Origin: Planctomycetota bacterium
GTDB taxonomy: Bacteria > Planctomycetota > Planctomycetia > Pirellulales > Lacipirellulaceae
Direction: 5' to 3'
NCBI GenBank assembly: GCA_022615465.1
Contig: JAKEGR010000050.1
Span: forward strand, 1 to 5,761
DNA: 5,761 nt
The first letter of the stretch is position 1, and every line of letters begins with the position of its first letter. The notes under the pieces were generated by a model. It was given only the letters and a program-made list of their open reading frames with translations, was not told the origin of the DNA and did no database searches. Positions 1-5,761 of the stretch are shown piece by piece. Made by a program: the position numbers and the translations under genes.

Positions 1-1
1 G

Positions 2-187
2 ACGCCGATTATCGAGTATGGCTTCCCTGGCCTTGTGCCCGGAGACCGCTGGTGTCTCTGTGCGCCGCGCTGGCAGGAATCGCTCGACGCCGGTCTTGCC
101 CCCAAGGTAGTCCTTGCCGCCACGCACGCTGGCGCGCTTGCCTTCTGCGACCTCGAAGACCTCAAGGCCCACGCGATTGACGGGTAG
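2..187 (+). CDS. DUF2237 family protein, C-terminal half (5' end outside window)
   Basis: This open frame runs in from the left edge and ends at TAG 185-187, leaving 61 residues. The peptide contains EYGFPGL, then PGDRWCLCAPRW, then ALAFCDLEDLKAHAI near the end. This order matches the C-terminal half of DUF2237 proteins, small bacterial proteins of about 120 residues with conserved tryptophan and cysteine positions in the RWCLCA segment. The biochemical role of the family is not known to me. About half of the protein is missing, so the start and ribosome site cannot be seen. The visible part has no frameshift. The gene is convergent with the coiled-coil protein gene to its right and shares the 157-base spacer with it. 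The family call rests on recall of the motif pattern, not on a search. Confidence 0.85.
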   Translation, partial: TPIIEYGFPGLVPGDRWCLCAPRWQESLDAGLAPKVVLAATHAGALAFCDLEDLKAHAIDG

Positions 188-271
188 AAGACGACAATCT
201 GCCTCAGCCGCCTGCGTTAGCCGCGGCGTTACGTGTCGCCGGCCGGTGAAGGATGGCGTGGCTGGCCATTG

Positions 272-296
272 AAAAAGCACTGTCATGGGGACAGGC
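272..296 (-). terminator. Probable intrinsic terminator of the coiled-coil protein gene
   Basis: Read on the minus strand, this stretch gives GC-CTGTC, a five-base loop CCCAT, then GACAG-T-GC followed at once by TTTTT. That is a seven-pair stem with one bulged base and a run of five T. It lies about 50 to 70 bases beyond the TAA stop of the minus-strand gene, a normal place for a terminator. It overlaps the GGGACAG repeat, and the longer GGGACAG/CTGTCCC hairpin would compete for the same bases, so the repeat may double as the terminator. For the convergent plus-strand gene there is no T run, so termination in that direction is less clear. Confidence 0.45.
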
Positions 297-313
297 ACGA
301 ATGGCACTGTCCC
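277..313. repeat. GGGACAG/CTGTCCC inverted repeat with direct GCACTGTC copies
   Basis: GGGACAG at 288-294 and its exact reverse complement CTGTCCC at 307-313 flank a 12-base loop. The octamer GCACTGTC occurs at 277-284 and again at 304-311, so the arms are partly reiterated. Short elements built on GGGACAG, GCAC and CTGTCCC with A/T-rich cores recur between genes in planctomycete and other genomes and resemble REP-like elements mobilised by Y1 (TnpA_REP) transposases. No transposase is present in this window. Whether this copy belongs to such a family cannot be settled from one occurrence. The inverted and direct repeats are seen directly; the family link is inferred. Confidence 0.5.
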
Positions 314-344
314 TCTCTCCGCGGCGGTTCTGGGATAGGCTCTC

Positions 345-1589
345 TTAGTTGGCCCAATCGAGCGCGAAGAGGCTGGCCTGCTGAATTGGCGCAGCGGCTC
401 CACCGGCTGCCTGCTGGTGTGCCAACTCCCGGACAAGCCGGCTGTTTTCCCGCAATGTCTGAGCCAGTTTCTCCCGTGTATCGGCCAACTCGGTTTGCAG
501 CAGCGACAGGTAGTGTTCGATCACCCGCCGTTCCTTCTGGATGCCGGCCAGATCGATGCCGAGCCGCCGTCGCTCGTCTTCTCGGAACGCCTGCAGCTTC
601 TTGCCGCTTTCGTTCGCCGCCGCGAGGCGCTGGTTGTCCTGCCGCACACCTTCCATATCTGTCAGCAGCAGGGCACGTTGTTGAGCAAGCTGCTCAAACT
701 CCAGGGCGTAATCCCGGAGCCGGCGCTGGTAGAGTGTCTTCGCCGCCTGTTGGTCGGGCGCGACGCGTTTATCATTCTCGTCGACGCCGACGCGGTGCCA
801 CTCGTCGTCGTCGGGGCCCGCTTCCTTGCCGTGTCGTAGATATTCACCCACCGATTGCTCGGGAATTAACTGGCGAATCTGCTCTTCAGACTTCCCCGCA
901 AAAATCTCGTGCCGGTCCATGGGCATCGATTCGTACATAACCCACGGCCCGCCGCTCTTGGCGAGGCGTTGCTGTTCAAACTGGTCAAGAGGCAGCACCG
1001 GTTCGAGCGTCGCCTGCTGGCCTGTCGCCTGGCGAACGCGGAACTCGCCCAGATATTGCTTGCCACGCGTTGGGTCGGGCAATGCCGGATCGCCCTGCTC
1101 GAATAGAAACACAACCGAAGCCGGACTGAAGCCGGCCGGCGTGGGCGCCTCGACGCCAATCTGGAAGGTACCGGCCTGGGGATCAAATCCGGCTGGCTTC
1201 ACGTCTCGCCATACTCGGCCGCGAATTCGCGTCAGCAGGGCGAGTTGATGATCCAAGTCGGCAAGACTGAGGATTCGTTCGGCATCCTCTGGTATGCGGA
1301 CCTCTTCATTGCGGAGTTGGCCGATCAGACTTGCATCGTCCGTGCCCGCTTCCAGGGCGAGATTCTTCGCTTCGACTTGATTGATTTGTTTGTCGAGGTC
1401 GTTGACCTGCTTCCGCAGCACGGCGTTGATTCGCAGCGTCTCGGCGGTCAGGACAAAGAAACCCAGCGTCGAGAGAAAGATACCGAGCATCACCAGAACA
1501 TGGCCCCAATGCCACGTGCGGGCGGCGAAATAGGCGATCACGAATGACGCCAGGACCATGATCACCAGGAAGATTTGAATAATGGGCAA
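345..1589 (-). CDS. Uncharacterised membrane-anchored coiled-coil protein (planctomycete type)
   Basis: The product has 414 residues and no function I can name. Residues about 4-22 and 30-47 are hydrophobic and should form two membrane helices joined by a short RTWHWGH loop. A charged coiled-coil stretch follows at about 49-80. Residues about 120-200 look beta-rich, with VWRDVKPAGFD, FQIGVEAPTPAG, VVFLFEQGD, QYLGEFRV and ATLEPVLPL. The segment GPWVMYESMPMDRHEIFAG lies at about 214-232. Residues about 285-395 form a long Gln/Arg/Glu/Leu-rich coiled coil. I recall proteins with this RVW, YLGEF, TLEP and MDRHE order only from planctomycetes, always unnamed. The start is TTG at 1587-1589, backed by AAGGA eight bases upstream; the next methionine, at residue 11, would cut into the first helix. 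The gene appears to be a single-gene unit with its own promoter and terminator. A scaffold or envelope role would be a guess. Confidence 0.8.
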   Translation of the reverse strand: MPIIQIFLVIMVLASFVIAYFAARTWHWGHVLVMLGIFLSTLGFFVLTAETLRINAVLRKQVNDLDKQINQVEAKNLALEAGTDDASLIGQLRNEEVRIPEDAERILSLADLDHQLALLTRIRGRVWRDVKPAGFDPQAGTFQIGVEAPTPAGFSPASVVFLFEQGDPALPDPTRGKQYLGEFRVRQATGQQATLEPVLPLDQFEQQRLAKSGGPWVMYESMPMDRHEIFAGKSEEQIRQLIPEQSVGEYLRHGKEAGPDDDEWHRVGVDENDKRVAPDQQAAKTLYQRRLRDYALEFEQLAQQRALLLTDMEGVRQDNQRLAAANESGKKLQAFREDERRRLGIDLAGIQKERRVIEHYLSLLQTELADTREKLAQTLRENSRLVRELAHQQAAGGAAAPIQQASLFALDWAN

Positions 1590-1597
1590 CGATCCGG

Positions 1598-1602
1598 TCC
1601 TT
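1598..1602 (-). promoter_or_regulatory. Ribosome binding site AAGGA supporting a TTG start
   Basis: On the minus strand AAGGA lies eight bases before the TTG at 1587-1589. It is the only good Shine-Dalgarno match near the beginning of this frame, and it decides the unusual start codon of the coiled-coil protein. Confidence 0.65.
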
Positions 1603-1755
1603 CTAGGAGAGCAAACGACACGCGTGGAGGGACGGCACTACTGTTCGAAGCGGTTGCCAGGAGACTCGCCGCGCCGAAGTTGTTCAGCCCAACCAATTTC
1701 CGGGCCAATAACTGACAATCTGGCCGGTGAGCAACTGGACGGCGGCCACAATTCG

Positions 1756-1784
1756 ATAATAAATGGCGAAAAACCATCGGTCAA
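1756..1784 (-). promoter_or_regulatory. Sigma70-type promoter for the coiled-coil protein gene
   Basis: On the minus strand TTGACC (1779-1784) is followed by exactly 17 bases and then TATTAT (1756-1761). Each hexamer matches five of six consensus positions, and the spacing is optimal. Transcription would begin near 1748-1750, giving a leader of about 160 bases before the TTG start. The leader contains no obvious riboswitch or attenuator. The element lies downstream of the preceding minus-strand gene, which suggests that the coiled-coil protein gene is transcribed independently of the oxidoreductase. Confidence 0.55.
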
Positions 1785-1873
1785 GCATTTTCGGGTGCAA
1801 TGGCTGGCTGTAAGTCGTTTTTCCGCAACAACTTGGATATGACACGCCGTAAACCTTCGTCGAACCCGTTGTA

Positions 1874-1895
1874 CGCGGGGCACGTTCCCCACGCG
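1874..1895 (-). terminator. Possible hairpin after the oxidoreductase gene (weak)
   Basis: Thirteen bases past the minus-strand TAG, GCG and GGGG on one arm can pair with CCCC and CGC on the other, with a two-base bulge and a six-base loop. No T run follows, so this is either a poor intrinsic terminator or only a transcript-end stabilising hairpin. Its position fits the end of the glycosidase-oxidoreductase unit. Confidence 0.25.
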
Positions 1896-1907
1896 GCCTG
1901 TGGGCTG

Positions 1908-3167
1908 CTAGCTGCGTTCCTGTTTTGGCTCCCCAAGCATCGTGAGAGGGTTCTGCCGATTCTCCAGTGGCAGGGAGACCGTGCGGCCGAGGCGCTGCGA
2001 CTCGAACGCGGCCACGATCATCTCCAACGAAGTGCGGGCCGCGTAGATGCTGGTCAACGGCTGGCGATCCTCCTCGATCGCGGCAATCAGATCATGCACG
2101 GCGAGGACATTGCCGCCGTGCAGGCCCTGGTCGGCCAAGGGTTCGGGTTTGCCTGGTCCGGCGGAGCTGATCGAAATCCAATCGTTCTTGTTCTTCTCGC
2201 TGCGCCAAGGTGACCAGCAGGAGTCGCGGAGAAAGTAGCATTCAGGAAGATGCCCCGTTTCGTACATTTGGATAATCCCCTGAGTGCCAAAAATCTCTAG
2301 GCCGAACCGGCTCGGGCTGCCGGCCGCGTTGCGCACCGAGTCGAAGTAGGCGGTCGCCCCGCTTGCGAGGCGATATCTGGCGTGGATATCGTCACCGGCC
2401 AACGGGCCGATCCCCTCGTTGCCCTCCGTAACATGTTCCTTCGATAGCGGCTGGCCGCCTTGGTAAACGCTGGCGGAACACGACTGCGGCTCGCCGCCGA
2501 AATGGTGAATCAGATTGAACATGTGCGTGCCGAGAATCCACAGGTCTTCGCTGCCGCCGCGGAGTCGGTCCTCTTTGCCGCGGGCGCGGTACTCGATGAC
2601 CTGGCCGATCCGGCCCGTGTCGATCAGCTTCTGGATCACCGGCAGCTTCTGGCTGTAGCGGGTTTGGAAAGCGATGGCCAGTTTGACGCCGTGCAACTCG
2701 CAGGCGGCGATCATTTCGTCGGCCTCGGCCAGCGTCCGGCACATGGGCTTTTCCAGGAAGATGCCGCGCACGCCTCGCTCCGCGGCTGCCACGACCATGT
2801 CGCGATGCTCGTCGAGAAACCGCGGCGCGACCGCTACCAGGTCCGGCTTCATCTCGTCGAGCATCTGGCGGTAGTCCGAGTACCCCGTGGAGATGTCGAG
2901 CTTCTTCAGCTCCTCGGCCAGGCCCTGCTCGTTGGCGTCCGCGACGGCCACCACTTCGGTTTGCGGAACGTCGCGCCACACCTCGTCCAATCCGTGACCG
3001 TAATCGCCCCGGCCCGTATGACCGATGACGGCCACGCGGTACTTCTGGGCCGGTTGCGAACCGCGGATCGAACTGGTCGCCGCGGTCAAGCTCAAGGCGG
3101 CGGTGCCGGCGAGAAACGTCCGTCGGTCAAGCCAGCGCGGGTCGTCGAGCGAATGGTGTGGGGTCAT
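1908..3167 (-). CDS. Tat-exported Gfo/Idh/MocA family oxidoreductase
   Basis: The product has 419 residues and is probably an NAD(P)-dependent sugar or cyclitol dehydrogenase-like enzyme acting outside the cytoplasm. A twin-arginine signal, DRRTFLAG at about 14-21, is followed by an Ala/Leu/Thr-rich stretch, so the protein should be exported folded with its cofactor. The Rossmann domain begins at YRVAVIGHTGRGDYGHG (about 43-59), with VAVADAN at 73-79 ending the second beta strand. The family EKP motif is at 139-141; its lysine normally sits near the nicotinamide. Later, GTHMFNLIHHFGG at about 213-225 occupies the family's GxH region, with Asn where Asp is common. The start chosen is ATG 3165-3167, because GGAG lies nine bases upstream; a TTG five codons earlier has no ribosome site. 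The glycosidase-like gene lies 84 bases upstream on the same strand, which suggests an operon and a shared carbohydrate substrate. The substrate and direction of reaction are unknown. The family also includes hydrolases such as GH109, so a redox-assisted hydrolase is possible. Confidence 0.9.
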   Translation of the reverse strand: MTPHHSLDDPRWLDRRTFLAGTAALSLTAATSSIRGSQPAQKYRVAVIGHTGRGDYGHGLDEVWRDVPQTEVVAVADANEQGLAEELKKLDISTGYSDYRQMLDEMKPDLVAVAPRFLDEHRDMVVAAAERGVRGIFLEKPMCRTLAEADEMIAACELHGVKLAIAFQTRYSQKLPVIQKLIDTGRIGQVIEYRARGKEDRLRGGSEDLWILGTHMFNLIHHFGGEPQSCSASVYQGGQPLSKEHVTEGNEGIGPLAGDDIHARYRLASGATAYFDSVRNAAGSPSRFGLEIFGTQGIIQMYETGHLPECYFLRDSCWSPWRSEKNKNDWISISSAGPGKPEPLADQGLHGGNVLAVHDLIAAIEEDRQPLTSIYAARTSLEMIVAAFESQRLGRTVSLPLENRQNPLTMLGEPKQERS

Positions 3168-3176
3168 GATGGAAGA

Positions 3177-3180
3177 CTCC
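3177..3180 (-). promoter_or_regulatory. Ribosome binding site GGAG fixing the oxidoreductase start
   Basis: GGAG on the minus strand is nine bases before ATG 3165-3167. The alternative upstream TTG overlaps this motif and is preceded only by a C/A-rich run, so the ATG is preferred. Confidence 0.6.
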
Positions 3181-3217
3181 AAGGGTGGGTGGTTACTGAG
3201 AATCGCGTGGTGTGTGT

Positions 3218-3229
3218 GCTCGCACGAGC
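3218..3229. repeat. Short imperfect palindrome in the operon gap
   Basis: GCTCG at 3218-3222 and CGAGC at 3225-3229 flank two bases in the 84-base gap between the glycosidase-like gene and the oxidoreductase gene. In the minus-strand transcript it could form a small stem, but no T run follows in that direction, so it does not look like a terminator. It could be a processing or stability element, or chance. Confidence 0.3.
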
Positions 3230-3251
3230 CTTTTCAGCGATTGACCGGGTG

Positions 3252-5300
3252 TCACGGTTGTTGCGAGGCTTTCCAGAGATCGAAGATAACACGTTTTTGC
3301 GCGTCGCCGGTGTCGGCGAAGGCTTCGATGGTCTTGGCGAGGCCTTGCTTCAGCTTCACCAGCGTGTCCCCGTAGGATTTGTCGGCAGCGGCTTGCGAAG
3401 CTTCGGGCAGGGTGGCTAGTTTTCCCTGGGCATGGAGTTCTTGGCGATTGTGCATCGCGGCCAACTGATCGATGATCAGCCGGGCGTGGCTGCCTTCATA
3501 GGTTTCGGCCAGTCCGGCCCGCTGCATGGCGTCGTAAAAGGCCCGTATCTGTTTCATCGAAACGGCCGACTGCGGGGCCTCGCTCGAAGTCGAGGTGCTG
3601 GTTGGGACGTCCAGGTTGCCGCTGGTGCCGACGACGCCGATATCCAGGGAGGGATCCTCTGGTTCGGGCGGCGTGTACATGGGCCGCTTTGGCTGAAACG
3701 GTGCGGCCTGGCTCAGATCCGCGCCACCGAGCGCGATGGTGATCGCAGCGCTGTCCGGAACTTCGGCGTAAGGCAGACGCACGGAGGATGCGTCGAAGTT
3801 CTCCCACTTTGCGCCGTTGATGGACACGGCGGTAATCGGGCCGGTGCCCACGGTCGCGAGGTAGAGCTTCTTGGTCCCGAAGCGGATGGGAAAGTGCTGT
3901 TCGAGGCGGGTGATTCCGGCGGGGATATGCGGCAGGAGCGTGAGTCCCTCGGCATGGTAGAGGTACTCGAAAAGCCCGCGTACCATCGCGGCGGGAGGGC
4001 CTAAGGTGTCGTAGCAGAGGTTGATCGGCTCTTTGGGCTGATAGACCTTGGCACCGAAATCGACGAGGGGGTTATCCATGCGGAACTGCCGGGCGAAGCG
4101 AAGAATGGCTTCCATCGAACGCCGCGCATCGTCGAATTTGCCAAGCCGGTAATAGGCGAGGATCATGCGGGCTTCGCAGGTGGACCAATGGCCGCCGTTG
4201 ACCCAGGTGCCGTGCTGCCAGAGCCAAGAGGTTCCCGGGTCATACATGTCATCCAATCCGGGTTCATTGGCGCAGATGAGGCTGTTGCGGCGGAGGAGTG
4301 GGATGGCTGCGATCTTGTTGTAAATCTGCTGGGCCTGGGCGTCGTCGACGATGCGGAAGGCAATTGCGTCGTGATTGGGAGAAGCCTCGAAGTAGCCGAA
4401 TTGTTGCGCCCCGTGGATGCCGTGCTTCGTTCCATCCGGGTCGAGCGATTTGATGAAGTACCCTTCTTCGGTGGTCAACTGTGGCAGGGCCTTGCGGGCG
4501 CTGTCGCGGCGCGCCGTGTAGAAGTCCACTTTGTCTTGACGACCAAGCATTCGCTCCAGTTCGATGAGGCGGTCGAGGCCTGCGATATAGGTAATCGACA
4601 GCCCGGCGAGGTAGGCCTTGTCGAAGGTTCCGTCGGGTTTTTTCCAACCTGCATAGCTGGGTGCGAGCAAGTTTCCGGCGGGGCCGGCCAGGAAGAGATC
4701 GTTCTTATCGCGTCGGGTTTCAATGAAATTGGCACAGCGCTCGAGGAGGGGCACGTAATGCTCGATGGCGGCGCGATCGCGGCTGATGAGCAGTAGTTCG
4801 GCCTGCAGCACGATTCCGGCAGCGGTGAACTCCATCCCCCAATCGTGGATGTCGATTCGTCCGTCGCCCTGCTTGTAGAAAATCCAGCCGGGCGATGCCG
4901 CATCGCACAAGCAACCATCCGGGCCAACCCAATCTTTTTCACCCTTCCGTTTGCCGTCACCCATCTGGTCAAACCACAGGTTCTGGGCATTTTGCAAGAA
5001 CGTGACAAAGGGTTCGCTGTAGAATGGGAGGGCTGAGTAGGTGGTCCCGCAGCTGTTTTGAATCCACCAAGCGCTCCAAGTGGGGCCCTCGACGAAGCCG
5101 TTCCAGGCGGGGGTATAGAGCATGGCGGCATTCTGAAACTCGGGGTCGGGGGCGAACATCCGCCGCGAGATATCGAGAAGCTGCAAATAGGCCGTGTCCC
5201 CTTCGCCTCGGTAGTAAGTGCCGTCGAAGTGTTCCGCGGCGTCTGCCGCGAAACACGCGAACACCAATAGAAATCCCACTGGCAAGATTTTCAGAACCAT
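3252..5300 (-). CDS. Secreted six-hairpin glycosidase-like protein with helical C-terminal extension
   Basis: The product has 682 residues. MVLK, a hydrophobic run and an ADAA-type site at about 20-23 make a Sec signal peptide. Residues about 25-480 are helix-rich with aromatic and glycine motifs typical of (alpha/alpha)6 six-hairpin glycosidases: WNGFVEGPTWSAWWIQ at 66-81, HDWGMEF at 152-158, NLLAPSYAGW near 210-219, GTWVNGGHW at 364-372 and GPPAAMVRGLFEYLYHAEG at 434-452. E157 and E376 are candidate catalytic acids by position only. Residues about 480-535 resemble a beta-rich tail domain. A Pro/Ser/Thr-rich linker at about 540-578 leads to a roughly 100-residue helical domain of unknown role. 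I cannot assign a numbered GH family or substrate. The start chosen is ATG 5298-5300, which has GGGAGGT seven bases upstream and places the signal peptide at the very N-terminus; a TTG 19 codons earlier has no such support. The gene lies upstream of the oxidoreductase, probably in one operon with it. Confidence 0.75.
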   Translation of the reverse strand: MVLKILPVGFLLVFACFAADAAEHFDGTYYRGEGDTAYLQLLDISRRMFAPDPEFQNAAMLYTPAWNGFVEGPTWSAWWIQNSCGTTYSALPFYSEPFVTFLQNAQNLWFDQMGDGKRKGEKDWVGPDGCLCDAASPGWIFYKQGDGRIDIHDWGMEFTAAGIVLQAELLLISRDRAAIEHYVPLLERCANFIETRRDKNDLFLAGPAGNLLAPSYAGWKKPDGTFDKAYLAGLSITYIAGLDRLIELERMLGRQDKVDFYTARRDSARKALPQLTTEEGYFIKSLDPDGTKHGIHGAQQFGYFEASPNHDAIAFRIVDDAQAQQIYNKIAAIPLLRRNSLICANEPGLDDMYDPGTSWLWQHGTWVNGGHWSTCEARMILAYYRLGKFDDARRSMEAILRFARQFRMDNPLVDFGAKVYQPKEPINLCYDTLGPPAAMVRGLFEYLYHAEGLTLLPHIPAGITRLEQHFPIRFGTKKLYLATVGTGPITAVSINGAKWENFDASSVRLPYAEVPDSAAITIALGGADLSQAAPFQPKRPMYTPPEPEDPSLDIGVVGTSGNLDVPTSTSTSSEAPQSAVSMKQIRAFYDAMQRAGLAETYEGSHARLIIDQLAAMHNRQELHAQGKLATLPEASQAAADKSYGDTLVKLKQGLAKTIEAFADTGDAQKRVIFDLWKASQQP

Positions 5301-5564
5301 GGAATCAACCTCCCGCATGGGTGGATTTGACAGATGCAGATTCTCGCAGGTCAGCAAAACCGTCCGGGCCGATCAGTTTTCAGACTTTGGTGGCACGGGC
5401 AAGACCGTCCGACCATCATAATGCACAATGGCACGCATTGCCGCGAGAAAAAAACCAGAAAGTGTTGGAAAGAAGAGGCCTCCCTTGTGGATCCGCCTGT
5501 CTGGTCCCGGAGTCACGACGACCCAACGAGGCAGCGGTTTCGCCGGCTGGACTGGTGCAAGAGT
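5301..5564. other. Upstream region of the glycosidase-like gene, no gene recognised
   Basis: Apart from the ribosome site, I see no convincing coding pattern on either strand in these 264 bases. The promoter of the glycosidase-oxidoreductase unit should lie here on the minus strand. A TATGAT sequence at 5415-5420 is present but has no good -35 partner at 16-18 bases. A run of seven A at 5448-5454 marks an A/T-rich patch. Short open frames running through the region have no recognisable domains. Confidence 0.45.
5308..5314 (-). promoter_or_regulatory. Strong ribosome binding site GGGAGGT
   Basis: GGGAGGT on the minus strand lies seven bases before ATG 5298-5300. It is the best Shine-Dalgarno match in the window, and it fixes the start so that the protein begins directly with its signal peptide. 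Confidence 0.75.
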
Positions 5565-5702
5565 GACCTGGTCAACTTGCCGACTGCCGTCATCGTGCTT
5601 CGAGCGACATTGAACGACATCGACGACATTCGGCCGTTACTACCGGCGCTGCTCAACGTGTTGACTGCATTACCGCCAAACGAGGTCACGATCGTCTCAT
5701 AG
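5565..5702 (+). pseudogene. Probable C-terminal remnant of a DUF5615-type toxin nuclease
   Basis: The plus-strand frame ending at TAG 5700-5702 reads DLVNLPTAVIVLRA, then DDIRPLLPALLNVL, then PPNEVTIVS. This order resembles the end of DUF5615/PIN-like proteins of about 110 residues, where a strand of the form LP-AVVVL is followed by L-DL-PLVPA-L and a closing P-G-V-V strand. Those proteins are predicted toxins of toxin-antitoxin pairs. The expected upstream parts, an N-terminal LLDE acidic motif and a VDRNL-QQNL motif just before this segment, are absent in all three frames, so the copy looks like a decayed fragment. No antitoxin is visible next to it. The match is from memory of the family pattern and covers only about 45 residues, so it may be chance. 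Confidence 0.35.
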
Positions 5703-5761
5703 ATGAGGACTTCGAGAGACGAATGGTGCATCTCAACAAGGCCGACATGGAGCCGAACCCC

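Larger units (their letters stand above)
1590..1907. other. Intergenic region between two minus-strand genes
   Basis: These 318 bases separate the stop of the Gfo/Idh/MocA gene from the start of the coiled-coil protein gene. They hold the promoter at 1756-1784, the ribosome site at 1598-1602 and a weak hairpin at 1874-1895. The stretch around 1750-1800 is more A/T-rich than its surroundings, as expected for a promoter. Short open frames here on either strand show no recognisable protein pattern, and one minus-strand frame would begin inside the promoter spacer. I see no tRNA, riboswitch or repeat array. Confidence 0.6.

Noticed and set aside
233..940. Plus-strand open frame of 235 codons over the end of the coiled-coil gene
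   Set aside because: The translation is Arg/Pro/Gly-rich with no domain pattern, it crosses the terminator and repeat, and it is antisense to a coherent minus-strand protein.
1562..1777. Minus-strand open frame of 71 codons upstream of the coiled-coil protein
   Set aside because: Its ATG falls inside the spacer of the predicted promoter, so it would not be transcribed from it, and it overlaps the supported TTG start in another frame.
2460..3419. Long plus-strand open frame of 319 codons opposite the oxidoreductase
   Set aside because: It is antisense to a well-supported Gfo/Idh/MocA gene, runs past that gene's start, has no recognisable domain, and is explained by high-GC codon bias creating open antisense frames.
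4188..4796. Plus-strand open frame of 202 codons opposite the glycosidase-like gene
   Set aside because: It lies wholly within a gene with clear signal peptide and family motifs, and its translation shows no domain pattern. It is an antisense shadow.
5299..5303. Possible lipobox (VFAC) in the glycosidase-like signal peptide
   Set aside because: The phenylalanine before the Ala-Cys pair is atypical for lipoprotein signals, and an ordinary Ala-X-Ala type site follows, so a Sec signal is the simpler reading. The cysteine itself is encoded slightly inside the gene, at about codon 15.
5301..5357. 19-residue N-terminal extension of the glycosidase-like protein from a TTG
   Set aside because: It would bury the signal peptide, and it has no ribosome site, while the internal ATG has GGGAGGT at an ideal distance.
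5415..5420. TATGAT as a -10 element for the glycosidase-like gene
   Set aside because: No acceptable -35 hexamer lies 16-18 bases upstream on the minus strand; one hexamer alone is weak evidence.
5513..5731. Minus-strand open frame of 72 codons at the right end
   Set aside because: It has no domain pattern, and the opposite strand holds the more protein-like DUF5615 tail.

Overview
The window looks like chromosomal DNA of a planctomycete (Planctomycetota, possibly Pirellulales). This is inferred from gene content, since no rRNA or marker gene is present. The pointers are a Tat-exported Gfo/Idh/MocA oxidoreductase whose nucleotide-binding motif is of a kind I associate with that phylum, a secreted six-hairpin-type glycosidase-like protein beside it, and a membrane-anchored coiled-coil protein resembling a family I know only from planctomycetes. 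The DNA is moderately GC-rich.

Layout, left to right: (1) 2-187, plus strand, is the C-terminal half of a DUF2237 protein cut by the window edge. (2) 188-344 separates it from a convergent gene and holds a planctomycete-type GGGACAG/CTGTCCC repeat, which can also fold as an intrinsic terminator for the minus-strand gene. (3) 345-1589, minus strand, is a 414-residue protein with two N-terminal membrane helices and two coiled-coil regions. It has a TTG start, a good AAGGA ribosome site, and a convincing sigma70-type promoter at 1756-1784. (4) 1590-1907 is non-coding and contains that promoter. (5) 1908-3167, minus strand, is a Tat-exported Gfo/Idh/MocA oxidoreductase. (6) 3252-5300, minus strand, is a secreted 682-residue glycosidase-like protein with an unusual proline/serine/threonine linker and helical C-terminal domain. 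(7) 5301-5761 is mostly non-coding, with what looks like the orphan C-terminus of a DUF5615-type toxin nuclease at 5565-5702.

The glycosidase-like gene and the oxidoreductase gene lie head to tail, 84 bases apart, on the same strand with no clear terminator between them, so they are probably co-transcribed. Both products carry export signals. A plausible reading is that they act together outside the cytoplasm on a carbohydrate, one through an (alpha/alpha)6 barrel and the other through NAD(P)-dependent sugar redox chemistry, but the substrate cannot be read from the sequence. The coiled-coil protein is a separate transcription unit.

For two genes the longest open frame is not the best start. 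The oxidoreductase and the glycosidase-like gene each have an in-frame ATG with a good ribosome site downstream of an unsupported TTG, and the starts given here use those ATGs. I see no CRISPR array, tRNA, rRNA, insertion sequence or clear defence system. The most unusual items are the secreted glycosidase/oxidoreductase pair and the two poorly characterised planctomycete proteins.
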